Part shown: one piece after another, positions 34,533 to 45,468 of the stretch
Layout of the letters: each line of letters opens with the position of its first letter
Position numbering within the stretch: position 1 is the stretch's first letter
DNA from: Primula veris
Taxonomy: Eukaryota > Streptophyta > Magnoliopsida > Ericales > Primulaceae
DNA: 64,000 nucleotides
Assembly: GCA_963682055.1 (NCBI GenBank)
Contig: OY821751.1
Coordinates: 1,612,001-1,676,000 of the forward strand
Direction: 5' to 3'
Made by a program: the position numbers and the translations under genes
The notes under the pieces: generated by a model
The model's database searches: none
Seen by the model: only the letters and a program-made list of their open reading frames with translations
Told to the model about the DNA's origin: nothing

Positions 34533-35512
34533 ATACTTTTGCTAAATATGTCTGTATTGAGTACCTTTAATAAGTTTTATTTCTAAGGTTAAAGTCTTAT
34601 TTTGAGCTATGATGTTTTTGTCTTGAAAAAGCCGCTTTTTTGGTGTCTCAAAAACAGATGTGAGGTAACTTGTCCTTAAAAAACCTCTCTGGTAATAGAG
34701 TTGCAAGCACAAAGTGCAATTTTATATGATGGTTGCAAGTTCAGTTGCAACATCAGTTGAAACCTCACACTCTCTATAGTTGGTTGGAAGTTCAGTTGCA
34801 ACATCAGTTGAAACCTCGTGTTAAAAATACTGGTTGCAAGCTCAGTTGAAACATCAGTTGAAACCTCAGTCTCTGTATTATAACTGTCAAGACTAAGTCT
34901 TGTATAATTTTGACATCACTTATACTCTTTCCTTGATGAGGTCATCAAACTAGTTTTTGTGTAGAGATAAAAACGGATATGCTCAATTTAAGCTCCCCAG
35001 ATTTAATCTTTATTAGAGTTATTCTTTGATAAACATCTTTTCTTGAGTAAATAGCTAGATTTTGTTTTGTTCTCCTAAAAGTTAGATATCTGTTTAAGTG
35101 TTCTTTATCTTGAATCAAGTCAAATTTCCTTAAAGCTTCAATTTTTGATTTTTCAAATTTTGGATGAATCTGTTTTGAAAAAGGAATGTTTATCTGTTTA
35201 ATTGGCTGAATTTATCTTAATGCCAACTGTTTCTTTCGTGATCATAGTATGATTTATTTTTCAAAATTCTGTTGATAAAATACTTCCTATTTTTAAGCCA
35301 AAATCTGTCCCTTAATTGATTTGCATGTATCTATTTCCAATTTCAAAAAGATATGGTCTTTATTGCTATTTATACAAACTTCTTTTACTATCCAAAATCA
35401 ACTCCAATTTACAGAATATCTCTCTCTCTCTCTAAACTGTCAAAAACCCTAGGCTCACTGTCAAAAACCCAGTGCTAGGTTCAAAGCTCACTTCCAACCC
35501 TTAGTTGCAACC
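34533..35512 (+). other. Retrotransposon spacer between pol and the 3' ORF
   Basis: Non-coding. Holds three near-copies of a phrase GGTTGCAAGTTCAGTTGCAA followed by CATCAGTTGAAACCTC at about 34731-34766, 34782-34817 and 34831-34867, spaced about 50 bp. A CT run (35420-35434) lies near the next ORF. A splice or internal start used to express the downstream ORF might lie here; none is proven. Confidence 0.6.
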
Positions 35513-36793
35513 ATGTCCAAAAACCCCAATTCTGATGATGATTGCACCCTCAGAGATTTTCTGAATAAATCTCCATCACGTCAAGGTTCCAAATCAAAGG
35601 TAAGTGAGTCTTCCTCACCCAAAATTAAGCGCACTAATGACCCTGTTATTAGTGCGCTTAATTTTGATAATGACCCTGTTATTGCTAAGTTTGAGTATGT
35701 TCCAACAATCAATAATGTTGATCCTCGTTTCTGGAGTAGGACAACATATAGGAGGTTTAGGGGAATGGCTAGTAAAGAAATTCTGTGTGAAAGAAGGCTT
35801 AATTTAGTTAGCTATCCTCACATACAGGTGTATGTTGAGAAATTACTCTCTGCTGTTGGATTAGCCAAAACTGTTTGTTATGCAGACTCCTATTACCCTG
35901 CTGTTGTAAAAGAATTCTATTCCAATTTAAGCAGTGGTGTCTTTGAAGAGGGTAATCCTAAGTATGGAAAAGTGTTTTTGAGAGGTGTAACTTTGGATTT
36001 CACCCCTAAGTTGATTAATGACTATCTGTGTTGTCCCAGTCCTACTGTAGACAACAATGCTGAACCAGATTTAGAAATTCTAGCTTTAATTCTAACTGGA
36101 AAGAACAATAGGTTTGATGGTCATTCCATCAAAACATCCTCTCTCACATTAAGTGCTGCTGTGTTGCACAAAATTGCTAGGTTTAACTGGACACCCACCA
36201 AACAATCTTCCAAAGTCAACAAAGATATGGCTATTTTTCTATACAGGATTATGTCTTCACTACCCATCAACTTTGGCCATCATATCTTTAATCTTATAAA
36301 GGAATTTAGTGATGATAATTCACCATCCATTTTGCTTCCTTTCCCTTGCCTCATATCTAGTCTTCTTCTGTGCCAAGTCTCTTCTATGCATAGAGATTCT
36401 CCCATTAGTATCACTAATGAACCAATCACAGATTGTCCCTCTGCTCTTTATATTTCTGCCAAACTACTGAAGGAAGGACATGTCAATGACATTTCTGGGG
36501 ACAAAGGGAAAGAAAAGGAAGAAGAACCTTCATCTGCTCCTTCAGCAAAGAAGAAAGGAGTAAAGTGGTACTTACTCCAGAAGCTGGCTTATAATCAAGA
36601 AAGGAGAGCTGAATTGGATGCTGATGATTACCAAATCAATAAGCTGCTGGTGGATATTATTGAGAGTGAGGATGATGATGATAGTGATGGTGTTTCAATC
36701 AGCAGTGAGGATGACAATGCAGAAGATGAAGAAGTAGTCAGGCAGAATCCTCTAAGAGAAAGACCCCCACAGTGTGATATTCCAAGTGACTAA
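35513..36793 (+). CDS. Extra 3' ORF of the Sirevirus-like element (env-like position)
   Basis: An intact 426-codon ORF after pol, where Sirevirus elements carry a so-called env-like gene. About residues 90-290 resemble the uncharacterised 'putative plant transposon protein' family found in many plant retroelements (features include VKEFYSNL, GKVFLRGVTLDFTP). The C-terminus is acidic (D/E/S-rich, about 375-415) after a K-rich patch. There is one short hydrophobic run (around LISSLLLCQV) but no clear signal peptide or convincing membrane anchor, so the sequence itself does not support an envelope role. The start ATG follows TTGCAACC, part of the element's dispersed motif. Function unknown. Near its 5' end (35621-35665) lies a perfect 17-bp inverted repeat. 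Confidence 0.8.
   Translation: MSKNPNSDDDCTLRDFLNKSPSRQGSKSKVSESSSPKIKRTNDPVISALNFDNDPVIAKFEYVPTINNVDPRFWSRTTYRRFRGMASKEILCERRLNLVSYPHIQVYVEKLLSAVGLAKTVCYADSYYPAVVKEFYSNLSSGVFEEGNPKYGKVFLRGVTLDFTPKLINDYLCCPSPTVDNNAEPDLEILALILTGKNNRFDGHSIKTSSLTLSAAVLHKIARFNWTPTKQSSKVNKDMAIFLYRIMSSLPINFGHHIFNLIKEFSDDNSPSILLPFPCLISSLLLCQVSSMHRDSPISITNEPITDCPSALYISAKLLKEGHVNDISGDKGKEKEEEPSSAPSAKKKGVKWYLLQKLAYNQERRAELDADDYQINKLLVDIIESEDDDDSDGVSISSEDDNAEDEEVVRQNPLRERPPQCDIPSD
35621..35665 (+). repeat. Perfect 17-bp hairpin inside the 3' ORF
   Basis: Arms 35621-35637 (AAAATTAAGCGCACTAA) and 35649-35665 are exact complements with an 11-base loop. The loop side overlaps AATGACCCTGTTATT, repeated directly at 35668-35682, so the ORF encodes NDPVI twice. 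Confidence 0.95.
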
Positions 36794-37168
36794 TTCCAAT
36801 GGTTGCTGACAAATAGGGGGAGTGAAGTTTATGTTGAAGTTCATGTTTTGTTTATTTCAATTTCAAGACTCAATGCTGCTGGTTTTAATTATTTTTTAAT
36901 TGCTGTACTAAGACACTGTTGTGCCATGTTTTTGGCCTTTAAATTTCTGCAATTTTCATTCTGATGTCTTTTAAATTGAATTTATGAATGGATAAATTCT
37001 GTGCATATGAAGTGCCTGCAATTCTAACATACAGGGGGAGCTTAAACAGATGAATCTTTAGTATTGTTAATATACTATTTAAAGACTGTGCTGATATTGA
37101 ATTTGCAGGTGGTTGGGATGATTTATAAACTTAATTGATTTGTCAAAACCAATGACAAAGGGGGAGAT
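36794..37168 (+). other. Multiple polypurine tracts before the 3' LTR
   Basis: AGGGGGAG-type tracts stand at about 36815-36822, 37033-37040 and 37158-37167. The last (AAAGGGGGAGA) directly abuts the LTR and is the plus-strand primer. Repeated tracts are a known trait of Sirevirus elements. Confidence 0.8.
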
Positions 37169-38430
37169 TGTTAGGACCAGATTTCTGGTCTAAATATTGT
37201 TAATTGTCTATTGGTTTTTACTAAATAAATCCTAACTGTTATGAATAACTAAGACAGGATTGACAGGTTCCAAGTACCAGTTGCAACCTCAGTTACAACC
37301 TACTAAGTTAGTAGTATTAGGTTTCAAGTACTGGTTGCAACCTAAGTTACAACCTGTGGTGACAGGTTTCAAGTACCAGTTGCAACCTCAGTTGCAACCA
37401 CAGTTCAACCTGCTGTTAAAACAGAATTCTGTCTTGTTTCATTATTCTACATTACTACTTGTTTAATGTTAATCATTTGTTTTAAAGTATGTAGGATATA
37501 TTCTCATAAGGTCTTAAACGTGTATATGTGGTTATTGAGAATATTAATGTGTTAAGGAAAGATGTTTTATAAAAGATATAAAGAGATTAGTTTATAAGGT
37601 TATGTTTCCTTTTAATATATATATCTCTATTCTTATGCTTGTCCTTATCACTTGTTTCAATCTTTTGATCCTTATAATATTCAGTAAAGATATGTTTAAA
37701 GATTGATTGATATGTGGAGTTAAATGTTTCATATGTTTATGAAAAGATATTATCTTTAAGAGATCATATCTTTATATGTTTCCTTTCAAAGGAAAAGATT
37801 AACTCCTACTTTCAAGTGTGTTACTAAACATGTATTAATCAAAGATGATTAGAGTCAATCCATGCTGAAGAATCTCGTGATACTTGGAGAAATTGAAGCT
37901 AATCAACCAAGTCAAAAGCAATCAAAAGATATTGAAGATAGAAGATTGTTTTTACTTGTTTATATACTTAGTAACTTAAGCTTGTAAAGGTGTGTGTTCT
38001 AAATTATAAAGAACTTATTTTCTAGAGAGAATACACGTGAGCTTTAAAAAGAAAAACAATGGTGGGATGCCATTGATTTATAAGTGATAGTTATAGAGTA
38101 GGAGCAATATAGTGATAGGCAGAAAAACATAGAGGGAGTCTAAGTTTTTCATTAAGACTTGAGTCATATATTGTAAGCTTTTTATAATATCATAATCTGG
38201 GTAAGTGCCCCGGAGACGTAGCCTAGTCAGGTGAACTCCGTTGTTAAATGTGCGTGTGAATTATTTCCAAGTACATTTAATTTTAAAACAGTTCTGTCCA
38301 TTAATACACTTGGTTCCAACTGCAGTTCCAACCTCACTTGGAACCTTATACACTTGGTTCCAACTGCAGTTCCAACCCCACTTGGAACCTTACTGCAAAA
38401 CTGCATCTAGAACAACGGATAGGAATTTCA
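37169..38430 (+). repeat. 3' LTR
   Basis: The same 1262 bp as the 5' LTR at a constant offset of 8931. The only difference seen by eye is G at 28900 against T at 37831. Confidence 0.95.
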
Positions 38431-38435
38431 GTTAA

Positions 38436-39208
38436 CAAATATGTTAGCGAGTGATTACCGACTTGACATTTAATAGATATATTATATGTAGTCGATTTGA
38501 GCAAAATTAGCACCATTAACTAAGAACCTACACAAGAAGTTGTTTTAACTACTACAATGTGGTTGCTCTAATTATAACTTATCATTCATTCTTTTTAAAT
38601 AAGCACATAATATGATCTAAAATTTACCAAGTTGTCATTGAAAATCACACACAAAAACGACCATTGTCGTCTCATGCATTTTCTCTAATTAAATAACACG
38701 TATAGCTGAATCCTTGGTAAATTCACATGTATTCAAGTGCAATTCTGGTAAAAGGAGAACGTGCTCAGTGCTCACCTATCCATGGATATATTAAAGCACT
38801 ATTGAGCTTTAAAGAGTACAAAAGGAGGCTTTAAAGAGGTCTTTAATCAAATCTAACAATAATATCTAGCAATCAAAGCCTTTTGTCTAAATAATCAACT
38901 TGGAAAATGGAAGTATTTATTCCCCAACTTTTCCCTCGGAAAAGAAAATTCCCTAACCGCCACCCAACATGCCCTATCAAGGCGATTAACCTAGTTGCTG
39001 CCTATATTGGTCGGCCAAGAAAATTCTTTGTCGAAGAAGGTTATGCCGAATGATAGCTCTCGATTTATGACGTCGTCGGATCCCCCACCTAGTGAATCGT
39101 TATTTGAGTCGACAAATTAGGAGTGTCGGGTTGTCTTTATATAATGGCATGTATGTCCCTTTTTAACTTAATGTCCACAGGTGTGTGAGTTGTAATTAAA
39201 TGTACTCG
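38436..39208. other. No gene recognised
   Basis: Right flank of the copia element. Around 38930-39130 the sequence is less AT-rich, but no domain is seen in any frame. Confidence 0.45.
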
Positions 39209-39371
39209 CACTATAATACAACAGTTAGTTTTTTAATTTTTTTTGTTAAACTGAGTGTTGCTAAAGTTTAGCAGCAAGATTAGTTATTATTCTATTGTTA
39301 AAATTTAGCGACACTTATAAACAATTTTCAAAAAATAAATTGTTGAAAATTGAATTTTTTTTCGTGTAGTG
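39209..39371. mobile_element. CACTA-ended MITE with GTTGCTAAA interior
   Basis: Runs from CACTATAATACAAC to TTTTCGTGTAGTG. Interior AGTGTTGCTAAAGTTTAGCA and ATTGTTAAAATTTAGCGACA form arms, related to 48890-49060. No perfect 3-bp TSD. Confidence 0.55.
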
Positions 39372-40670
39372 TGGATCATTTAAAATCATGCAAATTGTTA
39401 GAGAAAAAAAAAAACAAAAAACGTGCCTAGACTGTTACCAAATTATGTGATGGACCTTGACATCTTAGCTTATTGATTAAACGGGCCATGCATACCTATA
39501 TTAAGTCACAGGTTTATATAAAATGCATTCAAAAATCAAAACCTTTTTGTTGTGCAATCCATGTCAGTTGTTCAGGTCGGCTTTGGTGAATGGTGACTAT
39601 GGCATCAAATTTGTTTCCTATTGCTTTGGCTTTTGGGCCCAAAAATTCCAAATATTGATCTTCTTGAAGAGTTAGAACAAGTTGCAAATTTTCATGATAA
39701 AGTAAATACAGTACATCTTCAAGAATTAAGCCGTTTAGAAGTTTAAAGTTTTTCTTCCAAATCTGTTAAGAATTAGAGAGAAAAGGATTGTATTACATGT
39801 TATTTTGCGCAAATATAATTCTCTAGTAGACAGATTTTTGTATGCATGTTTGTACATGTTTAAACTGCTTCTTGAAGATTCATGATCAGTTAGCAATGCG
39901 TGCTAACCAGGTTTTTTGTTTCTGTGATATGGTTGCTTGCTTACCACAAAAAAGAAGAACAGAAAATTAAGGAAAAGAAGAAAAAGCTATTGTTCAATTT
40001 CAAAATTTCTTGGAAAATTGAGTTGGGGCATCAAGTTAGATTCATTGTACCATATTGATATTGAGTACTCATCCGATGACTGGAGTATGCAGTCGAATTA
40101 CGTATTAGGGGAACACAAGTTGGAACAAAAATATTTGGTTCTATTTACAATGAAAACTCGTACTCATGAAACACAAAACTAAATGGTATCGTTTGCAGCT
40201 TAATAGCTGATTTTGTTTGGAGCTAGTTTCGTCTTTTGGCAGCTTTGGTGATAAATTAGGCAACGGAATCAGATAAAATTATCAATACTAATAGCTTAGA
40301 AAAACGAAAATGGAACGGAACTCGATCTACCACTAGTACAGTATAATTGTAATAAAGAATTGGTTTTGATATGAAATTGTTCATGTTTGTAATCAATCGG
40401 CTCATCTGGCTCATCGCCTCTTCGATGGGTTCTCAAACTTGTAAATTGTCAAATTTGTCAGAAATATCAGTTTTATTAACTAAGTGGCGACTGGCGAGTG
40501 ATGCTTTGTTTCTCTCTTCACTTACGAAATATAGATATGGTCAAAAAATATTAGTGTTAGTAACATAAGTGCTTGATTAGTGCTCGAGATATTGATAGTG
40601 TTATTATAAGATGGTTTCCTAATTATATAGAAGGTACTATTTACTATTTATAATGAAACCGTAACTAATT
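39372..40670. other. No gene recognised
   Basis: Several short ORFs (for example 39937-40182, 40371-40568) show no recognisable domain. It lies outside the LINE because the LINE's target duplication starts at 40671. Confidence 0.45.
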
Positions 40671-41088
40671 ATCTAACTAATTGGGGAGTTGCCAATTAAT
40701 ATACATGTTGCTAATGATTATCTAAATTGTATTGATGGTTCTGGTCTTGAAGAAATTAATTTTGAAGGTTCCAGTTTTACTTGGCGGAATAAAAGGTAAG
40801 AAATTTATAGTATTTTGGAGAGAATTGATAAAATGGATGTAAACTCGCCATGAAATATATGTTTCAGAATATTTCTTTGGAACACATAAGTAATAGGAGC
40901 TCTGATCATAGTCCATTATTAATTATTTTTACTTAGAGTTTGGGACTCGAGGTTAAGAAGATTTATTTTTCAAAACTTCTGGACTAAACATAAAGACTTT
41001 AAGAAGCTTGTTTCAGATAATTGGGTTCATTATAAAGGTAATCAACCTATTAACAAGTTTTGTGGTAATTTAAAAAGGGTTAAAAAAG

Positions 41089-41597
41089 GAAAAAAATATA
41101 TTTACTATATCAAACTATAGTGGTGTTAACGATTTGGATACCCATCTTTTAAATTTTTTAATTTAGGTATCACACTATAATAAATTTTCAATTTAGTTAG
41201 CACCGTCTAAATAAATTACGGAATCATGTCACGTAACATTTGACAAACATTAATTTGATAGGCTAATTTGACAATTTTGCACAAAAATATGACATATTAG
41301 AAAAAAATTTCCCCCAATTTCACACATAAAAAAAAACATATAATCCAAATTTTTGTTATGTGTGAAATTGGGAAAAACGTTTTTATAGGATGACATATTT
41401 TTGTGCAAAATTGTCAAATTAACATCTCAAATTAATGTTTGTCAAATGTCACGTGACATGATTCCGTGATTTATTTATACGGTGGTATCTAAATTGAAAA
41501 GTTATTATAGTGTGGTAGTTAAATTGAAAATTTTAAAATGTGAGTATCAAAATCGTTAAAAACAGATAGTTTGATATAGTAAACCAATAAAACCCCA
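41089..41597. mobile_element. 509-bp foldback MITE in the LINE, 9-bp TSD (Mutator-like)
   Basis: Flanked by TTAAAAAAG (41080-41088 and 41598-41606). Nearly the whole element is an inverted repeat: TTACTATATCAAACTAT near 41101 pairs with ATAGTTTGATATAGTAA near 41567, and ATGTCACGTAACATTTGACA near 41226 pairs with its complement near 41437. Shares terminal and subterminal phrases with 25251-26170. Confidence 0.85.
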
Positions 41598-42035
41598 TTA
41601 AAAAAGTGCTAAATAAAGCTTCCCAAAGAAGTATTGAAGCCGATGATGAAGTTCAAAGAATAGAGAGTATATTTGAAGTTGACCCAAATCCAATAAATAG
41701 AACCATGTTTCATAAATCAATGTCAGAATTAACAAGAAGTCAAAAGTATTGAGCAAGAATTTTTGAGACAAAAAGATAATATGAAATGGAATCTAGAAGG
41801 TGAAAGTAATAGTACCAAATATTTTCATGCTATTTTAAAAAATATAAGAACTAAAAGTATTATTCATAGTATTCAAGATGAACAAGGAAATGTGATTACA
41901 AGACAAGATAGAGATTTATTAGATCAAATTCCTAGTATGGAGGAGATTAAAGATGATGTTTGGCGCCTTAATAAGGATAGTTATTTTGAGCAAGATGGAT
42001 TTAATGGTCATTTTTACATCTTTTGTTGGCATATT

Positions 42036-42695
42036 TAGGGGTGGTTTCGGTACGATATCGACTTTTTTGACCATATACCAATACCGAACCGAACTTGTTT
42101 GGTTTGAAAAAAATTATACCATAACCGAACCGAAAAAGTCGGTATACCGAAAGTTCGGTATACCGATTTTTTCGGTTGGTACGGTTCGGTTTTCCGTTTT
42201 ATACCGAAACATTATTATTATTAAAAGATAATTCTTGATAACAATAAAATAGCAAAAAAGTTTGTAAAAAGTAAAATGTGCACAAATTCTTATATTTGCT
42301 ATATTTATTGTGAATTTGATTAAAATAGTAAACACTTATAAAATAAGAGTTCTTTTAAAATATTAGACAAGAAAATGAAGAAACACGAAATTATTGTATT
42401 TGGCTTCGTAAATAGGAAAGTAAGTCGTAAGAAAAATTAAAATAAACTATACGACAATTTATCTGTAAGTTATAACTATGTGTACATTTCTATATATTTT
42501 ATAATTTTAATGTTTGGTTCGGTTCGGTATTGTACCAAACATACGAAATGGATACCGAAACCGAACCGACTTTTAAAGTTTGGTTCGGTTGTACCGTACC
42601 GAAAAGTCGGTATACCGAACTTTCAGTACCAACTTGTTTGGTTCGGTTCGAAAATCGGTCGGTTGGTACAAATCGGTATAAAAAGTCCATCCCTA
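42036..42695. mobile_element. 660-bp hAT-like non-autonomous element in the LINE
   Basis: Ends TAGGGGTGG and CCATCCCTA are inverted. Flanks GCATATTT/GCATATTA give a 7-8 bp TSD, and removing the element plus one copy rejoins the LINE reading frame exactly (CWHI to IKDD). Both ends carry stretches of CGGT/ACCG such as ACCGAACCGAA and TTCGGTTCGG. Confidence 0.8.
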
Positions 42696-45166
42696 GCATA
42701 TTATCAAAGATGATATCTTTGAAGTTATTAATAAAAAAATTTCATGGGGCAACTTTGCCTAAAGCCGTTACAACTACTCTTTTGGCTATTCTTCCTAAAA
42801 AGAAATGCCCAAAAAATTTCAGTGAGTATAGGCCAATCAGTTTTAAAGTATTTTTTACAACAAAATTATCTCTAAAATTCTATCCACCAGGCTAGCTGCT
42901 ATTTTGCCTAAATTTATCTCAGTTAACCAAAGTGGGTTTATTCAGGAAAGAGACATTATAGATAATATTCTTTTACTTGAAGAATTAATTGGTACAATGG
43001 GGTCAAAAAGCAAGGGTGGCAATATTGCTATTAAACTAGATATGAAGAAGAATTATGATAAAGTATATATCTTGGTTATTTGTCACTAAACCTATTCGAA
43101 AATTGGGTTTTTTCTGAAATTTGGATAGATAGGGTATGGAAATTGATTTCTAATATTCATTTTTCTATTCTTCTAAATGGTGTTGCTACTGGTTATTTCA
43201 ATTCTACTCAAGGTCTAAAGCAATGGGATCCTTTTTCTTTGGGTTTATTTATTATTTGTTCAGAGGCTCTCTATAGAAATTTAAATGCTCTAATTTTTAA
43301 TGGCTACTTTAAACCTTTCAAAGTATCATTAGGGTGTTCAGCGGTTACTCACCTGATGTTATTATCTTCTCTTCTGGCAACAAAAGATATGTTATGGAGA
43401 TTAAAAAAGCATTGGATAAGTACTAAAAAGATTCCGGACAAGAGATAAATGCAGAAAAAAGTGCTATTTATTACTCTAAAAAGGTACCTCTACAGCAAAA
43501 ATCTTATATTATTAAGCAATTAAGTATTCCAATAAGAATCACTCATTTTATTTATCTTGGATGCAAGTTATATTCTGTAGGCAAAAAATGCATTTATTTT
43601 TATTATTTGTGAATAAGATAAGGGCAAATATTTCTTAGTGGAAATCAAGATAGTTATCTATGAGATCAAAGGTGATAGTAATAAAACATGTTCCACGGTC
43701 TTTAGCTATTTATATTTTGGCAACTATGCAACCTTCTAAGAAAATTATGAATGATATAGATATGATTTTTGCAAATTTTTTATGGGGGCAAAATGAAGAT
43801 AAAAACAAGATGCATTGGGTAAATTGAAAAAAGAGTTGTACCCTAGTAGAAGAAGGAGGTTTGGCTATTAGAAGTATGCAAAATGTTGCTAATGCATTTG
43901 CAATTAAACTATGGTGGGAATTTAGATTACAAAAATCTCTTTGGTCTCGGTTTATGAAAAATAAATATAGCAAAAACTGTCATCCAAACAAAGCTACAAG
44001 GGCGACCACTAATGAAACTTCGAATAGAACGATAGAATTCAGAGAGATAGCAGAAAGTAATATAGTATGGTTAATTGGTAAAGGGAATATTGATGCAAAT
44101 CAAGATAACTGAAATGTTATTAGCCCTCTAAATTGCTTAGCCAATAATGATCTTGTCAAAATAAATAGCTTGTGGAATGGTAGAGAATGGAATATAAATA
44201 AAGTAGAAGAAATTTTCTCAGAAGATTACTTACATCATTTTGTGGGGAAGCCAAAGACTTTAGCAAATAAAGTGGAATTTTTTCCATCAAGTCAGCTTGG
44301 GACCTAATTAGAAATAAAAGAAATATCAGCTGGTCTAATGTGTTATGTTGGGATATAAGATCCTACATTTGAGAATTTCTTGATTTGCATGGAAAATTCA
44401 AAATAACATTGTGCCTCTAGATGAAAATACTAAAAAGAAAGGTATTCAAGTGGTGTCAAAGTGTGATTGCTGCAACAATAGTGAAGAAGATATTAATCAT
44501 GTTTTTAGTTCTGGGCCTATAGCAGATAAAATCTGGAATTACTTTGGAAATAAATTGGGGGTGCAATATAATAATGATCAAGTGAGAAACAAGTTTTATG
44601 ACTTGGTGGATGAAATCTGATGCAAGTATAAAAGGAAGAAGCTTTAAATTCTTTTTTTGGAAGGTAAATGGACCGATAAATATATTAAGGAGGCGAAGTC
44701 TTGCAAATTAAACGAACTACAAGCTATTTAATACTAACTCTAACTCTACATATTTTACGCAAAACTAGTCACCGACAAACTCAGGACTTAATCTCCAATG
44801 TTTAGCAATAAATCTATTCCTAACATCATTTTTAACATTACATAAAAGATTCATTCTATTTACAACATGTTTGGAACATTTGGAAAGTTTGATGCAAAGC
44901 AAGGTATGATAATACTAAAATGAGTACAGATAAAATTATTTGGATCTTCAATATCAATTTGATATTTATATTAAAAAAGATAAAAAAATTCCTCAATAAT
45001 TTTTCTATTTTATGATATTGATGCTAAGCCAACTCCTAATGCTAAATGTAAGTTCAAGATAAATACTGATGGAAGCTATATTGCAAACAATAATTTTGAA
45101 GGATGTGGGGGAATAATTCGAAATAGTAGAGGTCATCTTGTTAAAGGTTTTTCCTGTTCACAAGAG

Positions 45167-45468
45167 TAGGGTCCCGTGAAAAACCGAAAAAACCGAACCG
45201 GATCGATAACCGAACCGAAAAATACCGAAACCGAAAAAAATTCGGGTCAGTTTCGGTTTTCAATAAAACTGAACCGAAAAAGATCGAAATCGAAAAAAAC
45301 GAAAAAAACCGAAAAAAAACCGAAAAAAAACCAAAAAAACCCGAATCTGGACCGAAAAAAAACCGGTCCGGTTCGGTCCAAAAAATAAAAAGACCGAAAC
45401 CGAAAAAAACGAACCGAAAAATATGATCGGTTTCGGTTTTGCTAAAAACCGAACCGAACCCAGCACTA
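45167..45468. mobile_element. 302-bp ACCGAA-rich hAT-like element in the LINE
   Basis: Starts TAGGGTCCCGTG and ends CCGAACCCAGCACTA; the right terminus, read inverted (TAGTGCTGGGTTCGG), is a common hAT MITE end. Almost entirely degenerate ACCGAA/AACCGAAAA repeats. Flanks CACAAGAG and CACAGAAG share 6 of 8 bases, so the TSD is tentative. Confidence 0.6.

Larger units (their letters stand above)
28238..38430 (+). mobile_element. Complete Ty1/copia LTR retrotransposon, Sirevirus-like
   Basis: This 10.2-kb element has identical-length LTRs (1262 bp), TG...CA ends, a 5-bp TSD GTTAA (28233-28237 and 38431-38435), a tRNA-iMet-type primer site, several purine-rich tracts before the 3' LTR, one intact gag-pol frame and a further intact ORF downstream of pol. 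Gene order (integrase before reverse transcriptase) is copia. LTRs longer than 1 kb, a 3' extra ORF and multiple polypurine tracts point to the Sirevirus (SIRE/Maximus) lineage. The LTRs differ by one base, so the insertion is very young and the copy may be competent. Confidence 0.95.
40683..45166 (+). pseudogene. LINE ORF2 (endonuclease, reverse transcriptase, RNase H), broken
   Basis: Fragments in order along the plus strand: the C-terminal part of the exo/endonuclease (GLEEINFEGSSFTWRNK near 40745-40798 and SDHSPL near 40900); the linker typical of L1-type RTs (EGESNSTKYFH, about 41800); RT motifs NQSGFIQERDIIDNILL and GGNIAIKLDM (42920-43050) and QGLKQWDPFSLGLFIICSEAL (43210-43270), with stops and shifts between them; a zinc-binding zf-RVT segment (CDCCNNSEEDINHVF, about 44460-44510); and an RNase H start (NTDGSY...GGIIRNSRGH, about 45060-45140). 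Numerous in-frame stops show it is long dead. The RNase H domain after zf-RVT marks the plant L1 group with a captured RNase H. Confidence 0.88.

Noticed and set aside
35513..36793. Calling the 3' ORF a true envelope gene
   Set aside because: No signal peptide, fusion-type segment or convincing membrane anchor is visible; position alone is not evidence.
45176..45466. Overlapping ORFs on both strands
   Set aside because: Open only because the ACCGAA repeat lacks stops in several frames; it is a hAT-like element, not a gene.
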